Assembly (NCBI GenBank): GCA_014584695.1
Contig: JACTMI010000014.1
Span: 62,001-126,000, forward strand
DNA length: 64,000 nucleotides
Source: Acidobacteriota bacterium
GTDB taxonomy: Bacteria > Acidobacteriota > Thermoanaerobaculia > Multivoradales > JAGPDF01
Direction: 5' to 3'
This document shows positions 28,494 to 38,651 of this stretch, piece by piece. A program made the translations under genes and the position numbers. Under the pieces are notes generated by a model, which worked only from the letters and a program-made list of their open reading frames with translations, searched no databases and had not been told where the DNA came from. How positions within the stretch are numbered: the stretch's first letter is position 1; each line of letters opens with the position of its first letter.

Positions 28494-30448
28494 CGGCCCC
28501 GCTCCCAGCCGCGGCTCTGGTAGTAGCCGAGCTGGAGCTCGAGCAGCCGCAGCAGCTCGCGGTCCATGCGGGCGAGCTCGTCGGGGGCGGTCGCCGCCAG
28601 GTTGACCCGCTCGTCCGGATCGCGCTCGAGGTCGAACAGCGCCCGCTCGCGGCGGTCCCAGTTGACGATGTACTTGAAGCGTTCGAACAGCAGGCCCTCT
28701 TCGCGCGTCATCCCCTGGATGGTGAACAGCAGCGAACGCCCGGCGGCGGAGTAGCTCTCGTCGAGGACGTCGTCCCGGCCCTGGAAGTTGCCGTGGCGGG
28801 GGAGCCCGAGCGCCCGGTAGATCGCCGGCACGCCGTCGAGCACCGAGACCGGCTCGGCGAGCGCGCGCGGCTCGACCCCCGGCACGCGCAACAGCATCGC
28901 CGTGCGCACCTGCTCCTCGAGCAGCGTCGTGCCGTGGGTCGGCAGGCCGTGCTCGTAGAAGGCCTCGCCATGGTCGGAGACGACGAACAGCACCGTGCGC
29001 TCCCAGAGGCCGCGGCGGCGCAGCCCGTCGACCACTTGGCCGACGTGCAGGTCGACGTAGGCGAGAGCGTTGTGGAAGCGGTTCAGCATCACCGGAATCT
29101 TGTCGGTCGGATAGGACAAGAAGGTGGTCGCGAAGTCGAGCGTCGAAGGGGCGTACGGGGCCGTGAAGCCGTCGGGGACGACGTAGGGGTAGTGGGTGGC
29201 CTGGAAGTTCAGGTAGACCGCGAAGGGGCGGCCGGGCTCGCGGTCGATCCAGTCGAAGAAGGCCCCGACCGGCGCCGGCTCGAAGACCTTCGACTCCGCC
29301 CCCTCGCCGCGCCGGGACGCGTCGGGCCAGTCTGGCGAGTGGCGAAACAGCTCGAGGCCGTCCGTCTGGTGGAACGCGATCATGTTGCCCCAGCGCTCGT
29401 TCTGGCAGGAGAAGACGGCGGTCCGGTAGCCGAGGCCGTGGAGCGGGTCCCAGAACAGCGTCCGCGGGTAGGAAAGATCCCGGAAGTAGTCGTGACCCGG
29501 AAACTTGCGCGGGTGGAGCGAGGCGAGGATCGAAGTCTGCGCGTAGTCGGAGTGGGTCGAGGTCGCGTAGGCACGATCGAACACCACCGACTCGCGCGCC
29601 AGCTCCGCCAGCCGCGGCGTCGACTCCGGCCGCGCCTCCGGCCCGTGCAGCCGCTTCCACGGAATCGACTCGAGCATCAGGACGACGACGTTCCAGGGCT
29701 CGGCGGCGGGCGAAGCGACGTAGGGCTCGATCCGATCGCCCGCGGCGCCGTCCGGGCGGCCGGTCGCGATCGGCCCACTGCTGCCCAGCCAAGCGACGAG
29801 CGCGCGAGTGTCCGGGTAGAGAACACGCGCGGCTTGGCGCGCTCCCGGATGGCTCCAGCCGACGGCGAGGAGGCCCGCGGCGGTCAACGCCAGGAGCAGC
29901 AGCAGCCGCGGCAGCGTCGCCTCACCGCGGATCCGACGCCCGAGCGCCATGGCCACCAGCAGGGCGGCCGCGAGCCCGATCGGCAGCAGGGCGACCGCGA
30001 GAAGGAGCGTCCTCTCGGTGCCGGTCGTCTCGGCGCTCAGCTGAGCCAGACTGCGCAGCAGGAACCAGAAGTCCTCGTAGCGCAAGTGGGCGCCGACCGA
30101 GCGGAACTTGAGCACGGAGAGAACGCCCCACGCATAGGGGAGACCGAAGCCCAGAGCGAGACCGATCGCGGCGGCTCTGGGCCAGCGGCGCGAGAAGCGG
30201 CCGCGGCGGACGAGATCGCCGACGAGGGCGATCAGGGTGCCGTGCCCGATCCCGAGGAGCAGGGCGAGAAAGATCCGCGAGGAGCGCGCGCTGAGCGACA
30301 GCGGCTCGCCCGCGAGCTCGGTCCCCGCGAGCGCGGCCGCCAGGTAGAGACCCCACGCCAGCCCGATCAGGAAGCCGCCGCCGACGATGCCGTCGAGCAG
30401 CGTCGGCGGCGCGGCGGGCGTGAGCTGAGGGCGGCGAGGCTCGGGCAA
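28472..30448 (-). CDS. Membrane sulfatase-fold protein (LtaS/YejM-like transferase/hydrolase)
   Basis: N-terminal TM helices; PWNVVVLMLESIPWKRLHGPEARPESTPRLAELARESVVFDRAYATST; YVDLHVGQVVDGLRRRGLWERTVLFVVSDHGEAF. Start uncertain (TTG at 30448); the 1253-aa ORF is a read-through of the frameshifted neighbour. Confidence 0.82.
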   Translation of the reverse strand: MPEPRRPQLTPAAPPTLLDGIVGGGFLIGLAWGLYLAAALAGTELAGEPLSLSARSSRIFLALLLGIGHGTLIALVGDLVRRGRFSRRWPRAAAIGLALGFGLPYAWGVLSVLKFRSVGAHLRYEDFWFLLRSLAQLSAETTGTERTLLLAVALLPIGLAAALLVAMALGRRIRGEATLPRLLLLLALTAAGLLAVGWSHPGARQAARVLYPDTRALVAWLGSSGPIATGRPDGAAGDRIEPYVASPAAEPWNVVVLMLESIPWKRLHGPEARPESTPRLAELARESVVFDRAYATSTHSDYAQTSILASLHPRKFPGHDYFRDLSYPRTLFWDPLHGLGYRTAVFSCQNERWGNMIAFHQTDGLELFRHSPDWPDASRRGEGAESKVFEPAPVGAFFDWIDREPGRPFAVYLNFQATHYPYVVPDGFTAPYAPSTLDFATTFLSYPTDKIPVMLNRFHNALAYVDLHVGQVVDGLRRRGLWERTVLFVVSDHGEAFYEHGLPTHGTTLLEEQVRTAMLLRVPGVEPRALAEPVSVLDGVPAIYRALGLPRHGNFQGRDDVLDESYSAAGRSLLFTIQGMTREEGLLFERFKYIVNWDRRERALFDLERDPDERVNLAATAPDELARMDRELLRLLELQLGYYQSRGWERGRYPPRLP

Positions 30449-30455
30449 TGGCGGC

Positions 30456-32233
30456 TCAGAAGAAATGGGGATAGAGCGGGATCTCCGGCGCGCTCCCGGG
30501 GTACCAAAGCTCACCGGATGCCGGCCGCCAGAGGAGCCAGACGGGCATCTCCGGGTCCTCCCGCTCGACGCGCACCACGTGCTCGCCGGCGGCGAGCTCG
30601 ATCGGAACTCGTGCGGGGAAGTCACGCTCGCCCACCCGGACGCGGATCCCGGCGTCGCCATCCGCGCCTGGATAGGTGACGAAGTAGTGGCCCCGCCGGA
30701 TGGCCAGGAACGCCGTCTCGTAGCTCCCGGACGAGGCCCCCGGCGGCGGTTCGAGCGCGTTGCCCCAGAGGTGGATCGGACCGAAATAGCGCTGAAAGTG
30801 AGATCGAACCCAGGCGCGGACCGACGCGGGTAGCTCCTCGAAGCGCGGATCCTCCAGGAAGAGCGGCGCCCCGGAGGCGAGCAGAGCGGGGACGATCTCG
30901 GCTTCGAGCTGGCGCCGCAGCATCGCGCGCATCGCCGCGGAGTGGTACCAGAGGAAGTAGGCCGAGGGGCGGAAGAGGTAGCCGCCGTTGCCGTCGAAGA
31001 CCGGCTGGTCGCGGGCGGTGAGCGCGAGCGTCCGATCCACCAGGGCCCGCTGGAGGCCGTTGTCGCGCGCGCGCTCGCGCAGCCACCAGCTCGCTTCGAG
31101 CGCGACCGCCAGGAGGGCGGCGCCGACCAGCACGGCGCGGGCCGTCGCCGCGCGCGCGAACCGCCCGGCGAGCGCCCCAGCGCCGAGCGCCGCGATCGGC
31201 GTCCACGCCGCGAAGACCGGCAGAAGGGGTTGGGCAAGGTCGCGAGCGAGAGGGCCGCCGGGACCGCGGCCGCGCCGAGAATCAGCGTTGGCCGCGCGGG
31301 CGTGCCCGCGCGGCGCATCGCCCCGCCCGCGAGAGCTACGACGCCGAAGAGGACGAGGGCGCTCCAAACCGGGGCCCCTGTGAGCGCGGGGAGGAGATAG
31401 CCAGCGGCCGCGAACCGCCCGCCGCCCTCCTGCCACCGCAGGGCGAGCTCGATGTTCTGGTTGTAGAAGGCCGGCCAAGCGCCGAGCGCCGCGAGCCCGA
31501 CGACGAAGGCGAGTCCACTCGCCGCCAGCGCGGCCAGCGGAGATGCGGCGGCGAGCCAGCGCCGGCGCTCGCCGCTTCGTTCGAGTCGGGGCAGGAGGAG
31601 CGTCGCCAGCGGCAACCCCCACAGGTAGTGCGCCGCCTTCTGAGTCGCGAGCAGAGCAACGGCGAGCAAGAGCCCAGCGGCGAACGGCCGCCGCAGATCT
31701 CCCGGGCGGGCACCGGCGAGCAGCACGGCCGCCCAGACAAAGGCCGTCGCGGCGAGCAGATCCGGACGCACCTCGATCGCGCGGGAGACGAAGGCCGGCA
31801 TCGCGGCGAGCGCCAGCGCCGCGACCGCCGACTCGAACGGCCCCGCGACGAACCGGGAGAGCCGGTAGACGCCCAAGACAAGCATCGCGGCGACCGGCAG
31901 GCATGCCAGGCGAGCCCAGACCAGCGCCCCGGAGGTCTCGGGCGCCACCGCGACCACCGGCGCCAGGAGGAGGTAGGCCAGGGGCGTGTGGTGCTCGAAG
32001 AAGTCCCGGTACGGAACCAGGCCCTCGCCGACCAGCCAGGCGGAGCGCACGAAGACGAACTCGTCGATCTGGAAGAAGCGGTGGCGCAGGAGTTCACCGG
32101 TCATCCATCCCGAGACCGCGGCGGTGATTCCGAGAATCCAGCGCGCCGCTCGAGCCCGCTTGCCGTGCGGTGCTCCGGTCGCGTCGCCGAGGACTCCACC
32201 GCCCCGGACTTCTTCGCATCGCAGCTCGACCAT
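30456..32233 (-). pseudogene. GT-C-like membrane protein interrupted by one apparent frameshift near 31221-31237
   Basis: N-terminal half in one frame (GELLRHRFFQIDEFVFVRSAWLVGEGLVPYRDFFEHHTPLAYLLLAP...LPNPF); C-terminal half in another frame (LLPVFAAWTPIAALGAG...VPIELAAGEHVVRVEREDPEMPVWLLWRPASGELWYPGSAPEIPLYPHFF). Confidence 0.75.
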
Positions 32234-32462
32234 GACTTCGGCGTGAAGCCTAGCAGCAGCCTCGTGTGGTCTCGGACCACGCTGGCCGGCGTGGAGCGCG
32301 CGGAAGGAGACCGCGCGGGCCCTCGCGCGGTGACTCTCTTCGTGGCGGGACGGCCGTCCGCGGCGGGACTCTGTAGCGCCCCGTGTCTGGCGTTGCAGTC
32401 GGCGCCGAGGTGCCTCCGGAGGCGGTGATTGCCTGCCCGATGGTAGTCTGAGTTCTCACGCC

Positions 32463-33218
32463 ATGCAGCCGTCCGGCACTGATCGCGAGCTCCTCACGGT
32501 TATCGTGCCTTGCCGCAACGAGGAAGGATCGGTTCGCGCGGCTGTCGCGAGCATCCTCGCCGAGCAGCCTCGCTTCGACCTGGCACTCGCGGTGTTGCTC
32601 GTCGACGACGGATCGAGCGACGGCACGCGGAGAGTCATGGAGGAGATCTGCGCGGAGCACACCGAGTGCCGACTGCGCGTGAACGCGCGTAACCTCGGCG
32701 TGGGCCGAGCCGTGATGGAGGCCTACCAGGAGATTCCGCCGGCGTCGTGGGTCACCGTCGTGCCGGGTGACAACGAGATCCTGTTCTCGTCGATTCACCG
32801 CTTTCTCGCGGTTCGCGACGCTCACGACATCATCCTCGGCTATTTCCAGAACCCGGTGATCCGGACGGTGACACGCCGAATAGCCTCGCGGGTCTTCACC
32901 TGGGTCGTGGGCCTGCTCTACGGGTTCCCGTACCGCTACCTCAACGGCATGAAGCTCTATCGCGCTTGGGTGTTTCAGGGACTCGAGATCCGGTCCAGCG
33001 GCCATGCCTTCAACGCCGAGCTGCTGGCGAAGGCCGTGCTGCGCTACCCGGAGCTCCGGATTGGCGAAGTTCCCTTCGCCGCCCGAGGGCGCGCGCGAGG
33101 CTCGACGAAAGCGTTTCGACCGCTCTCGATCGCTCGCGCGCTCACCGATGTCGTGGTGGGAGCGCGCTCGGTGGCCCGATTTCGGCGGCAGATGATCGCT
33201 CGGCTCGGGGCAGAATGA
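32463..33218 (+). CDS. Family 2 glycosyltransferase
   Basis: LTVIVPCRNEEGSVRAAVASI; VLLVDDGSSDGTRRVMEEI; NLGVGRAVMEAYQEI. Confidence 0.92.
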   Translation: MQPSGTDRELLTVIVPCRNEEGSVRAAVASILAEQPRFDLALAVLLVDDGSSDGTRRVMEEICAEHTECRLRVNARNLGVGRAVMEAYQEIPPASWVTVVPGDNEILFSSIHRFLAVRDAHDIILGYFQNPVIRTVTRRIASRVFTWVVGLLYGFPYRYLNGMKLYRAWVFQGLEIRSSGHAFNAELLAKAVLRYPELRIGEVPFAARGRARGSTKAFRPLSIARALTDVVVGARSVARFRRQMIARLGAE

Positions 33219-34678
33219 GTGATACCGGAAGGCCCCGTGGCGTCCTCGCCGAGTCGGCGAGCACGTGGCCCAGGCGGCCGGCCGCCGCCGAGGTCGCCGC
33301 TCTCCGCGGCTGGCTGCAGAGCGAGTTCGGCAGGGATCCGGGCCGCGGCATGCCACCCGCGGGCGGACTCTTGTATCAGCCGATCCCCTTCGCGGAGTTC
33401 GCCGACCTGCCCTGCGAACGCAACTCCTCGGAGGATCGGTTTCGCCGGCTGACGGAGAGTCTCGACTACCGGGGGCGGAGAGTGCTCGACTTGGGTTGCG
33501 CCAACGGGTTCTTCCTGTTCCGTTTGGCCGGCGACGGCGAGGGTATCGCCGACGGCCTCGGCATCGACCAGTTCCCGGACAACGTGCGGCTGGCGCGCGA
33601 GCTCACGCGCCTCTACGGCCTGGAGGACCGACTCCGCTTCGAGCAACGGGTGCTCGACGAGCGGGAGGTCGACCGGTTGCTCGCGCGCGGCCCGTGGAAC
33701 GTCTGTCACCTGCTTTCGGTGCACCACCACCTCCTGCGACAGCTGGGCATTTCGGCCACGCGGCAAGTCCTGCGCAGACTCTTCGATGTTTGCGACATGG
33801 TAGTCCTCGAGCAGGGCAGCCTGACCCAGGAGGAGTACGAGGACTGGACGGGCCGGAGCGAGCCGTTCGACTCCGGCGCGTTCTCCCGGATGCTCTCGAT
33901 GCTCGAGAGCTGCGGCGTGCCGCCCGACGCGTGCCGGCCGCTGGGATTCGGCAAGTACCTATCCGGGCAGCGAGACGACCGGCTCGGGTCGCGCCGGGTC
34001 CTCGTGGCGGCCGCGAGGTCCTGGCAAGGGCGAGGAGCGACGGAGATCTGGCGAAAGCGTCACCGCAACGGGATCTACATGGAGCTCGTCCGCCTGGGGC
34101 CGAGGAGCGGGCCGAGCGAGATCTGGAAGAACGTCGTCACCGGTCCGTCGCTGGCCCGGCGCGAGCTCCGCGCGTTGGAGCTTCTCCGGGGTCTTGACGG
34201 ATTCCCGCAGCTGGCCGGCGGCGTTGCCGCGGGCACCGAAGCGGCCGACGGACTGGTCCGCTTGGCGGGGGAGGACCTGCGCGAGGTCACCCACGACGAT
34301 CTCGCGACGCACGGAACGAGCATTCGGTCCCAGCTGGTCGCGCGGCTCCAGGTTCTCGCCGCCAAGGGACTGACGCACAACGAGATCGCACCGCCGAATC
34401 TGGCGCTGACGGCCGACGGCAGGCTGCTGCTCCTCGACTTCGAGACCGCCTATCTCCCCGGTGAGGCACGAGCGGAGTGGCAGCGAGAGGTCCTCGAGCC
34501 GAATCCCGCGCTCGGGCTCGGCATGTACGAGCGCGAGCTGCATCTGCACGGGGACTGGCAAGCGGCGGACCTGACCGCCTCCGACGCCGTGTTGAAGCGC
34601 TGGGGTCAGCCGCGCCTCGACGCTGCAGAGAGGGACGCCTATCTGGCGGCGCTCCGTTCGGCCCGGACGCGAGGTTGA
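33215..34678 (+). CDS. Fusion: N-terminal SAM methyltransferase + C-terminal protein-kinase-like/WaaP-like domain
   Basis: RRVLDLGCANGFFLFRL motif I; C-terminal IWKNVV (possible VAIK lysine), GLTHNEIAPPNLALTADGRLLLLDFETAY (HxDxxxxN...DFx-like). Confidence 0.78.
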   Translation: MSDTGRPRGVLAESASTWPRRPAAAEVAALRGWLQSEFGRDPGRGMPPAGGLLYQPIPFAEFADLPCERNSSEDRFRRLTESLDYRGRRVLDLGCANGFFLFRLAGDGEGIADGLGIDQFPDNVRLARELTRLYGLEDRLRFEQRVLDEREVDRLLARGPWNVCHLLSVHHHLLRQLGISATRQVLRRLFDVCDMVVLEQGSLTQEEYEDWTGRSEPFDSGAFSRMLSMLESCGVPPDACRPLGFGKYLSGQRDDRLGSRRVLVAAARSWQGRGATEIWRKRHRNGIYMELVRLGPRSGPSEIWKNVVTGPSLARRELRALELLRGLDGFPQLAGGVAAGTEAADGLVRLAGEDLREVTHDDLATHGTSIRSQLVARLQVLAAKGLTHNEIAPPNLALTADGRLLLLDFETAYLPGEARAEWQREVLEPNPALGLGMYERELHLHGDWQAADLTASDAVLKRWGQPRLDAAERDAYLAALRSARTRG

Positions 34679-35622
34679 TGTCCGAGATCCGGTTGCTCGT
34701 CACCAGCGCCGGATCGACGGCCAGTCAAGGGCTTCTGCTCGAGCTGCGGAGGCGACCTCGTTCCATTCGACCGTTTCTCGTCGCCGCCGACGTCAAACCG
34801 CTCCACGGTGGTCTCGGAATCGCCGAGAGGGACGTGACGATCGTGGGCGGCAGCGAGCCGGAGTACATTTCGAAGCTGGAGCAACTGGCGACTCAGCTCA
34901 GACTGGACCTCATCGTCCCCGTCTTCGAGCCCGAGCTTCGAGCCTGTTCCCAGCACGATTCGGAAACGCTCGGCGGGGCTCGCCTGCTGCTTTCCGGTGC
35001 TCGAACGATCGACGTCTGCCGATCGAAGCGACGTTTGAGCGAGGCACTGACCGCGGCCGGCGTTCTGTCTCCGGACCTTGTGGCGGAGCCCGGCGTGGGA
35101 GATTTGCCACTCTTCGCTCGGCCCGACGTCGGAACGGGCGGCCAGCGAGCGCGCAAGATCTCCGATGCGCGCGAGCTGCTCGGCGCGCTCGCCGGTGAAG
35201 GCGATCTCGTGTTCACACGCTGTCTCGACGGGCGCGAGATCAGCGTCGATGGATTCGCTTGGCCCGCGGGCACGCTCCGCCACGCGATCTGTAGGACGCG
35301 GGACGAGGTCAAGGGTGGGCTGGCCGTCCGGTCGACGGTTGTCGACGGCGAGCGTGCGCGTACTCTCGCCGCGGCGGTGGCCGCCGCGCTCGAGCTCCGC
35401 GGCTTCTTCAACCTGCAGTACCGCGAGACGACTGGCGGCGAGAGTGTCTTCGACGTGAATCCTAGACTGGGAGGTGGCATGGCGCTGTCCTTTCGTGCCG
35501 GGCTCGACCCGTTGCGCTGCATTCGGTTCGCGCTCGGATTGGAGGAGCAGGACCGACCTTGGAAGGAAGCTGTTGGCCTGACGATGGTCCGACGGTGGCA
35601 GAATGTCTTCCTCGCACGCTAA
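34678..35622 (+). CDS. ATP-grasp protein (carbamoyl-phosphate-synthase large subunit-like)
   Basis: LLVTSAGSTASQGLLLELRRR; LRLDLIVPVFEPELRACS; FARPDVGTGGQRARKI; FFNLQYRETTGGESVFDVNPRLGGGMALSFRAG. Confidence 0.85.
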   Translation: MSEIRLLVTSAGSTASQGLLLELRRRPRSIRPFLVAADVKPLHGGLGIAERDVTIVGGSEPEYISKLEQLATQLRLDLIVPVFEPELRACSQHDSETLGGARLLLSGARTIDVCRSKRRLSEALTAAGVLSPDLVAEPGVGDLPLFARPDVGTGGQRARKISDARELLGALAGEGDLVFTRCLDGREISVDGFAWPAGTLRHAICRTRDEVKGGLAVRSTVVDGERARTLAAAVAAALELRGFFNLQYRETTGGESVFDVNPRLGGGMALSFRAGLDPLRCIRFALGLEEQDRPWKEAVGLTMVRRWQNVFLAR

Positions 35623-36316
35623 TTGGCGGCTGGTGGGCGCCGTCGTCTTCGATCTCGACGACACGCTCTACCCGGAACGGCAGTTCGCTCGCGGCGGTCT
35701 GGCTCACGTGGGGCGCCTGCTCGAAGAGCGCTTCGGAGCGCTCCGGGCGCGGGAGGAGCTGCTCGCCGCGCTCGAGCGCGGGCAACGCAAGGGCGCGATC
35801 GACCGTTTGCTCGAGAGCCGAGGGCTGCCGCCCGAGATCGCGGTAGAGCTCGTGCGGGCCTATCGGGAGCACGAGCCGAGCCTCGAGCTCCACGTCGGAG
35901 CGCGAGAGGCGCTCGTCGAGCTGCGTTCTCGGGGACCTCTCGCGATCCTCACCGACGGGCCTCTCGAGTCACAGCGATCGAAGATCAGAGCGCTCGGCCT
36001 TCGGGCGATGGTCGACGCCATCGTGATCAACGATGAGTGGGGGCCCGAGCACTGGAAGCCGGCGCGCAGCGGCTTCCTGCGGGTGGTGGCGGCGCTCGAT
36101 GCGAAAATGGACAACCGTCGTGGTGTCTTCTGCTACGTCGGTGACAATCCGGTCAAGGACTTCCTCGGGGCGAGAGAGTCGGGCTGGCTGACGGTCGAGC
36201 TCCGGCATTCCGACCGGCTCGACCCGAGGCCCGACGCGCCGACTCCGGAGCACGAAGCGCACGCCGTCGTCGAGTCCTTCGAGCAGCTGCTCGGGCTCCT
36301 GCAACCACCCGGGTGA
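35603..36316 (+). CDS. HAD-superfamily hydrolase
   Basis: VVFDLDDTLYPERQFARGG motif I; LAILTDGPLESQRSKIRALGL; FCYVGDNPVKDFLGARESGW. Confidence 0.9.
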   Translation: MSSSHANWRLVGAVVFDLDDTLYPERQFARGGLAHVGRLLEERFGALRAREELLAALERGQRKGAIDRLLESRGLPPEIAVELVRAYREHEPSLELHVGAREALVELRSRGPLAILTDGPLESQRSKIRALGLRAMVDAIVINDEWGPEHWKPARSGFLRVVAALDAKMDNRRGVFCYVGDNPVKDFLGARESGWLTVELRHSDRLDPRPDAPTPEHEAHAVVESFEQLLGLLQPPG

Positions 36317-36526
36317 GCGCGTGCAAGGCGGCATCCTCTCGACCCCCATGGTTGGGCTTCGGAAGCTGGCGCGCCGCTCGCAAGGGCGGGGCCATGATCC
36401 ACATCTCGACGTCACGGCCGTCACGCTGGTCCACAGTCCGTGGGTGTCGTTCTCACGCGACGCGGACTCGGGCCGGGCGGCCGAGTTGAGTCGCGGCGGT
36501 TCCTGCGAATAGCATCGCCTAGGGTC

Positions 36527-37537
36527 ATGCGAGATATGCGAGTGCTGGTAACCGGCGGAGCGGGATACATCGGATCCCGTCTCGTGCCCAGGCTGCTGGA
36601 GCGCGGGGCGGCGGCGACGGTTGTCGACTCGCTCGTTTACGGCGCGACGCCGCTAGAGGCATGCCGCGAGGCCAGCGGCTTCAGACTGGTCGAGGGGGAT
36701 CTACGTGACCGGCGAGCCGTTGGCAGCCTCTTGCGCGAGGAGAGTTTCGACGCCGTGATCCACCTCGCGGCGATTTCGAACGACCCCTCCTCGGAGCTCG
36801 ATCCGGAGCTGACACGTGAAGTGAACTCGGAGGCCCTGAGAGCGTTGATGGCCGCGGTGAAGGAGAGCGGCGTCCCTCGATTCCTCTACGCCTCGTCTGC
36901 GAGTGTCTACGGCGTACGCGCGGAACCCGAGGTCTCGGAGGAGCTCGCGCTGTCGCCACTCACGCTCTACGCTCGCTACAAGGCCGAGGGCGAGGGGATC
37001 CTGAACGACCTCTGCGACGCGGACTTCTGTGGCGTTTCGGTGCGCGCCGCCACGGTGTGCGGCTACTCGCCGCGGATGCGCTTGGATCTGACGGTGAACA
37101 TCCTGACCGAGCACGCGGTGAGGCGAGGCGCGATCCGCGTGTTCGGAGGCAGCCAGTTGCGGCCGAATCTGCACATCGACGATCTGGTCGATTTCTACCT
37201 GCTGCTATTGGAGGCCGATGCCGCCGTGGTCTCCGGCCGGGCCTTCAACGTCTGCGCGGCCAACGCTTCGGTGCTGGAGCTGGCGGAGCTGGTGCGCGCC
37301 ACGGTGAACCCCGAGCTGCCGATCGAGCGCGTGCCGACGGACGACCTCCGCTCCTACCACCTGTCCGCCCGCCGCGCGAGCGACGAGCTCGGGTTCCGAC
37401 CGCGACGGTCGCTCCAGGAAGCGATCCGGGAGGTCGCCGCGGCGCTGGCCGACGGCCGCCTGCCGGATCCGGATCATCCGATCTATCGCAATGTCGAGTG
37501 GATGAAGCTCCACCCCGAACGAGTCGGGTTAGGCTGA
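36527..37537 (+). CDS. NAD-dependent epimerase/dehydratase (extended SDR)
   Basis: MRVLVTGGAGYIGSRLVPRLLERG; VIHLAAISNDPS; SSASVYGV..YARYKAEGE (YxxxK). Confidence 0.92.
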   Translation: MRDMRVLVTGGAGYIGSRLVPRLLERGAAATVVDSLVYGATPLEACREASGFRLVEGDLRDRRAVGSLLREESFDAVIHLAAISNDPSSELDPELTREVNSEALRALMAAVKESGVPRFLYASSASVYGVRAEPEVSEELALSPLTLYARYKAEGEGILNDLCDADFCGVSVRAATVCGYSPRMRLDLTVNILTEHAVRRGAIRVFGGSQLRPNLHIDDLVDFYLLLLEADAAVVSGRAFNVCAANASVLELAELVRATVNPELPIERVPTDDLRSYHLSARRASDELGFRPRRSLQEAIREVAAALADGRLPDPDHPIYRNVEWMKLHPERVGLG

Positions 37538-37543
37538 GTCGCG

Positions 37544-38650
37544 GTGGCGAACCGAGTTCCCTACGTCGATCTCGCCGCGCAGGCGGCGCCGCTCAGGGAG
37601 CGGCTGCTCGAGGCCGTCGGGCGGGTCCTCGACCACGGGCAGTACATCCTCGGTCCCGAGGTCACCGAGCTCGAGCAGCGACTCGCGCAGCGCCTGGCCT
37701 TGCCACACGTGGTGGGTGTGGGGTCCGGCACCGACGCGCTGCTGCTCGCCCTCCGCCTCGTCGGGGTCGGAGTCGGCGACGAGGTGATCACGGTGTCGCA
37801 CTCCTTCGTCGCCACGGCGACGGCCATCCGCATGGCGCACGCGACGCCGGTGTTCGTGGACGTCGAGTCCAGCACCATGCAGCTCGATCCCGCGCGCCTG
37901 GCGACCGCGTTGACGCCACGGACGCGCTGCGTCGTGGCGGTGCATCTCAACGGCTTCCCCTGTGCGATCGAGGAAGTGGCCAGCTTCTGTGCCGAGCACG
38001 GGCTGTCACTGATCGAGGACTGCGCCCAGGCGTTGGGCGCGAGACGACGCGGTCGGCCGGTCGGGTCCTTCGGCGTCGGTTGTTTCTCGCTGCATCCCCT
38101 CAAGCCTCTGTCCGCCGCCGGCGATGCCGGCTTCGTGTCCGTGAGTGGAGAGGCGGACGCTGAACGGCTGAGGGTCCTCCGGAACATCGGCCTGCGCGAT
38201 CGGGACCACTGCGTCGAGGTGTCCGGCAATTGCCGTCTCGACACCCTGCAGGCGGCGATCCTGCTGGTCAAGCTGGCGGAGCTCGACGGTTGGCTCGCCG
38301 CGCGGCGCCAGCACGCCGGCGCGTATCGCGCCGCCCTGGCGGGCCGGATCGAGCTGCCGCCCGCCGAGGGCGATGACGAGGTGACCTACAGCGCCTTCGT
38401 CGTCCGCCATCCCGAGCGGGAGCGGCTGCGGGAGAGCTTGTTCCGGGCTGGAATCGACGCGAAGGTGCACTATCCGATCCCGATTCACCGGCAGGCCGCG
38501 TTCCTTGATCTGCCGCTGCGTTTCCCGCTTCCGGTCACCGAGCAGGTCACGAGCGAAATTCTGAGCCTCCCGGTCTCGCCGGAGCTCGCGGATGCCGATC
38601 GTGACCGGGTCATCGAGGTGCTGACCGGAGCTCTCGAAGGGAACGGGTGA
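37544..38650 (+). CDS. DegT/DnrJ/EryC1/StrS family PLP aminotransferase
   Basis: GTG start; VPYVDLAAQAAPLRERLLEAVGRVLDHGQYILGPEVTELE; GSGTDALLLALR; LIEDCAQALGARRRGRPVGSFGVGCFSLHPLKPLSAAGDAGF. Confidence 0.92.
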   Translation: MANRVPYVDLAAQAAPLRERLLEAVGRVLDHGQYILGPEVTELEQRLAQRLALPHVVGVGSGTDALLLALRLVGVGVGDEVITVSHSFVATATAIRMAHATPVFVDVESSTMQLDPARLATALTPRTRCVVAVHLNGFPCAIEEVASFCAEHGLSLIEDCAQALGARRRGRPVGSFGVGCFSLHPLKPLSAAGDAGFVSVSGEADAERLRVLRNIGLRDRDHCVEVSGNCRLDTLQAAILLVKLAELDGWLAARRQHAGAYRAALAGRIELPPAEGDDEVTYSAFVVRHPERERLRESLFRAGIDAKVHYPIPIHRQAAFLDLPLRFPLPVTEQVTSEILSLPVSPELADADRDRVIEVLTGALEGNG

Positions 38651-38651
38651 C

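Noticed and set aside
31221-31237. Programmed -1 ribosomal frameshift at the GT-C gene break
   Set aside because: The local sequence AACCCCTTCTGCC does not match a canonical X_XXY_YYZ slippery heptamer in the incoming frame; a mutation or sequencing error is simpler.
32412-32423. Perfect 12-bp palindrome GCCTCCGGAGGC upstream of the GT2 gene
   Set aside because: Short GC-rich palindromes are expected by chance in this composition; no T-tract and no repeated copy seen.
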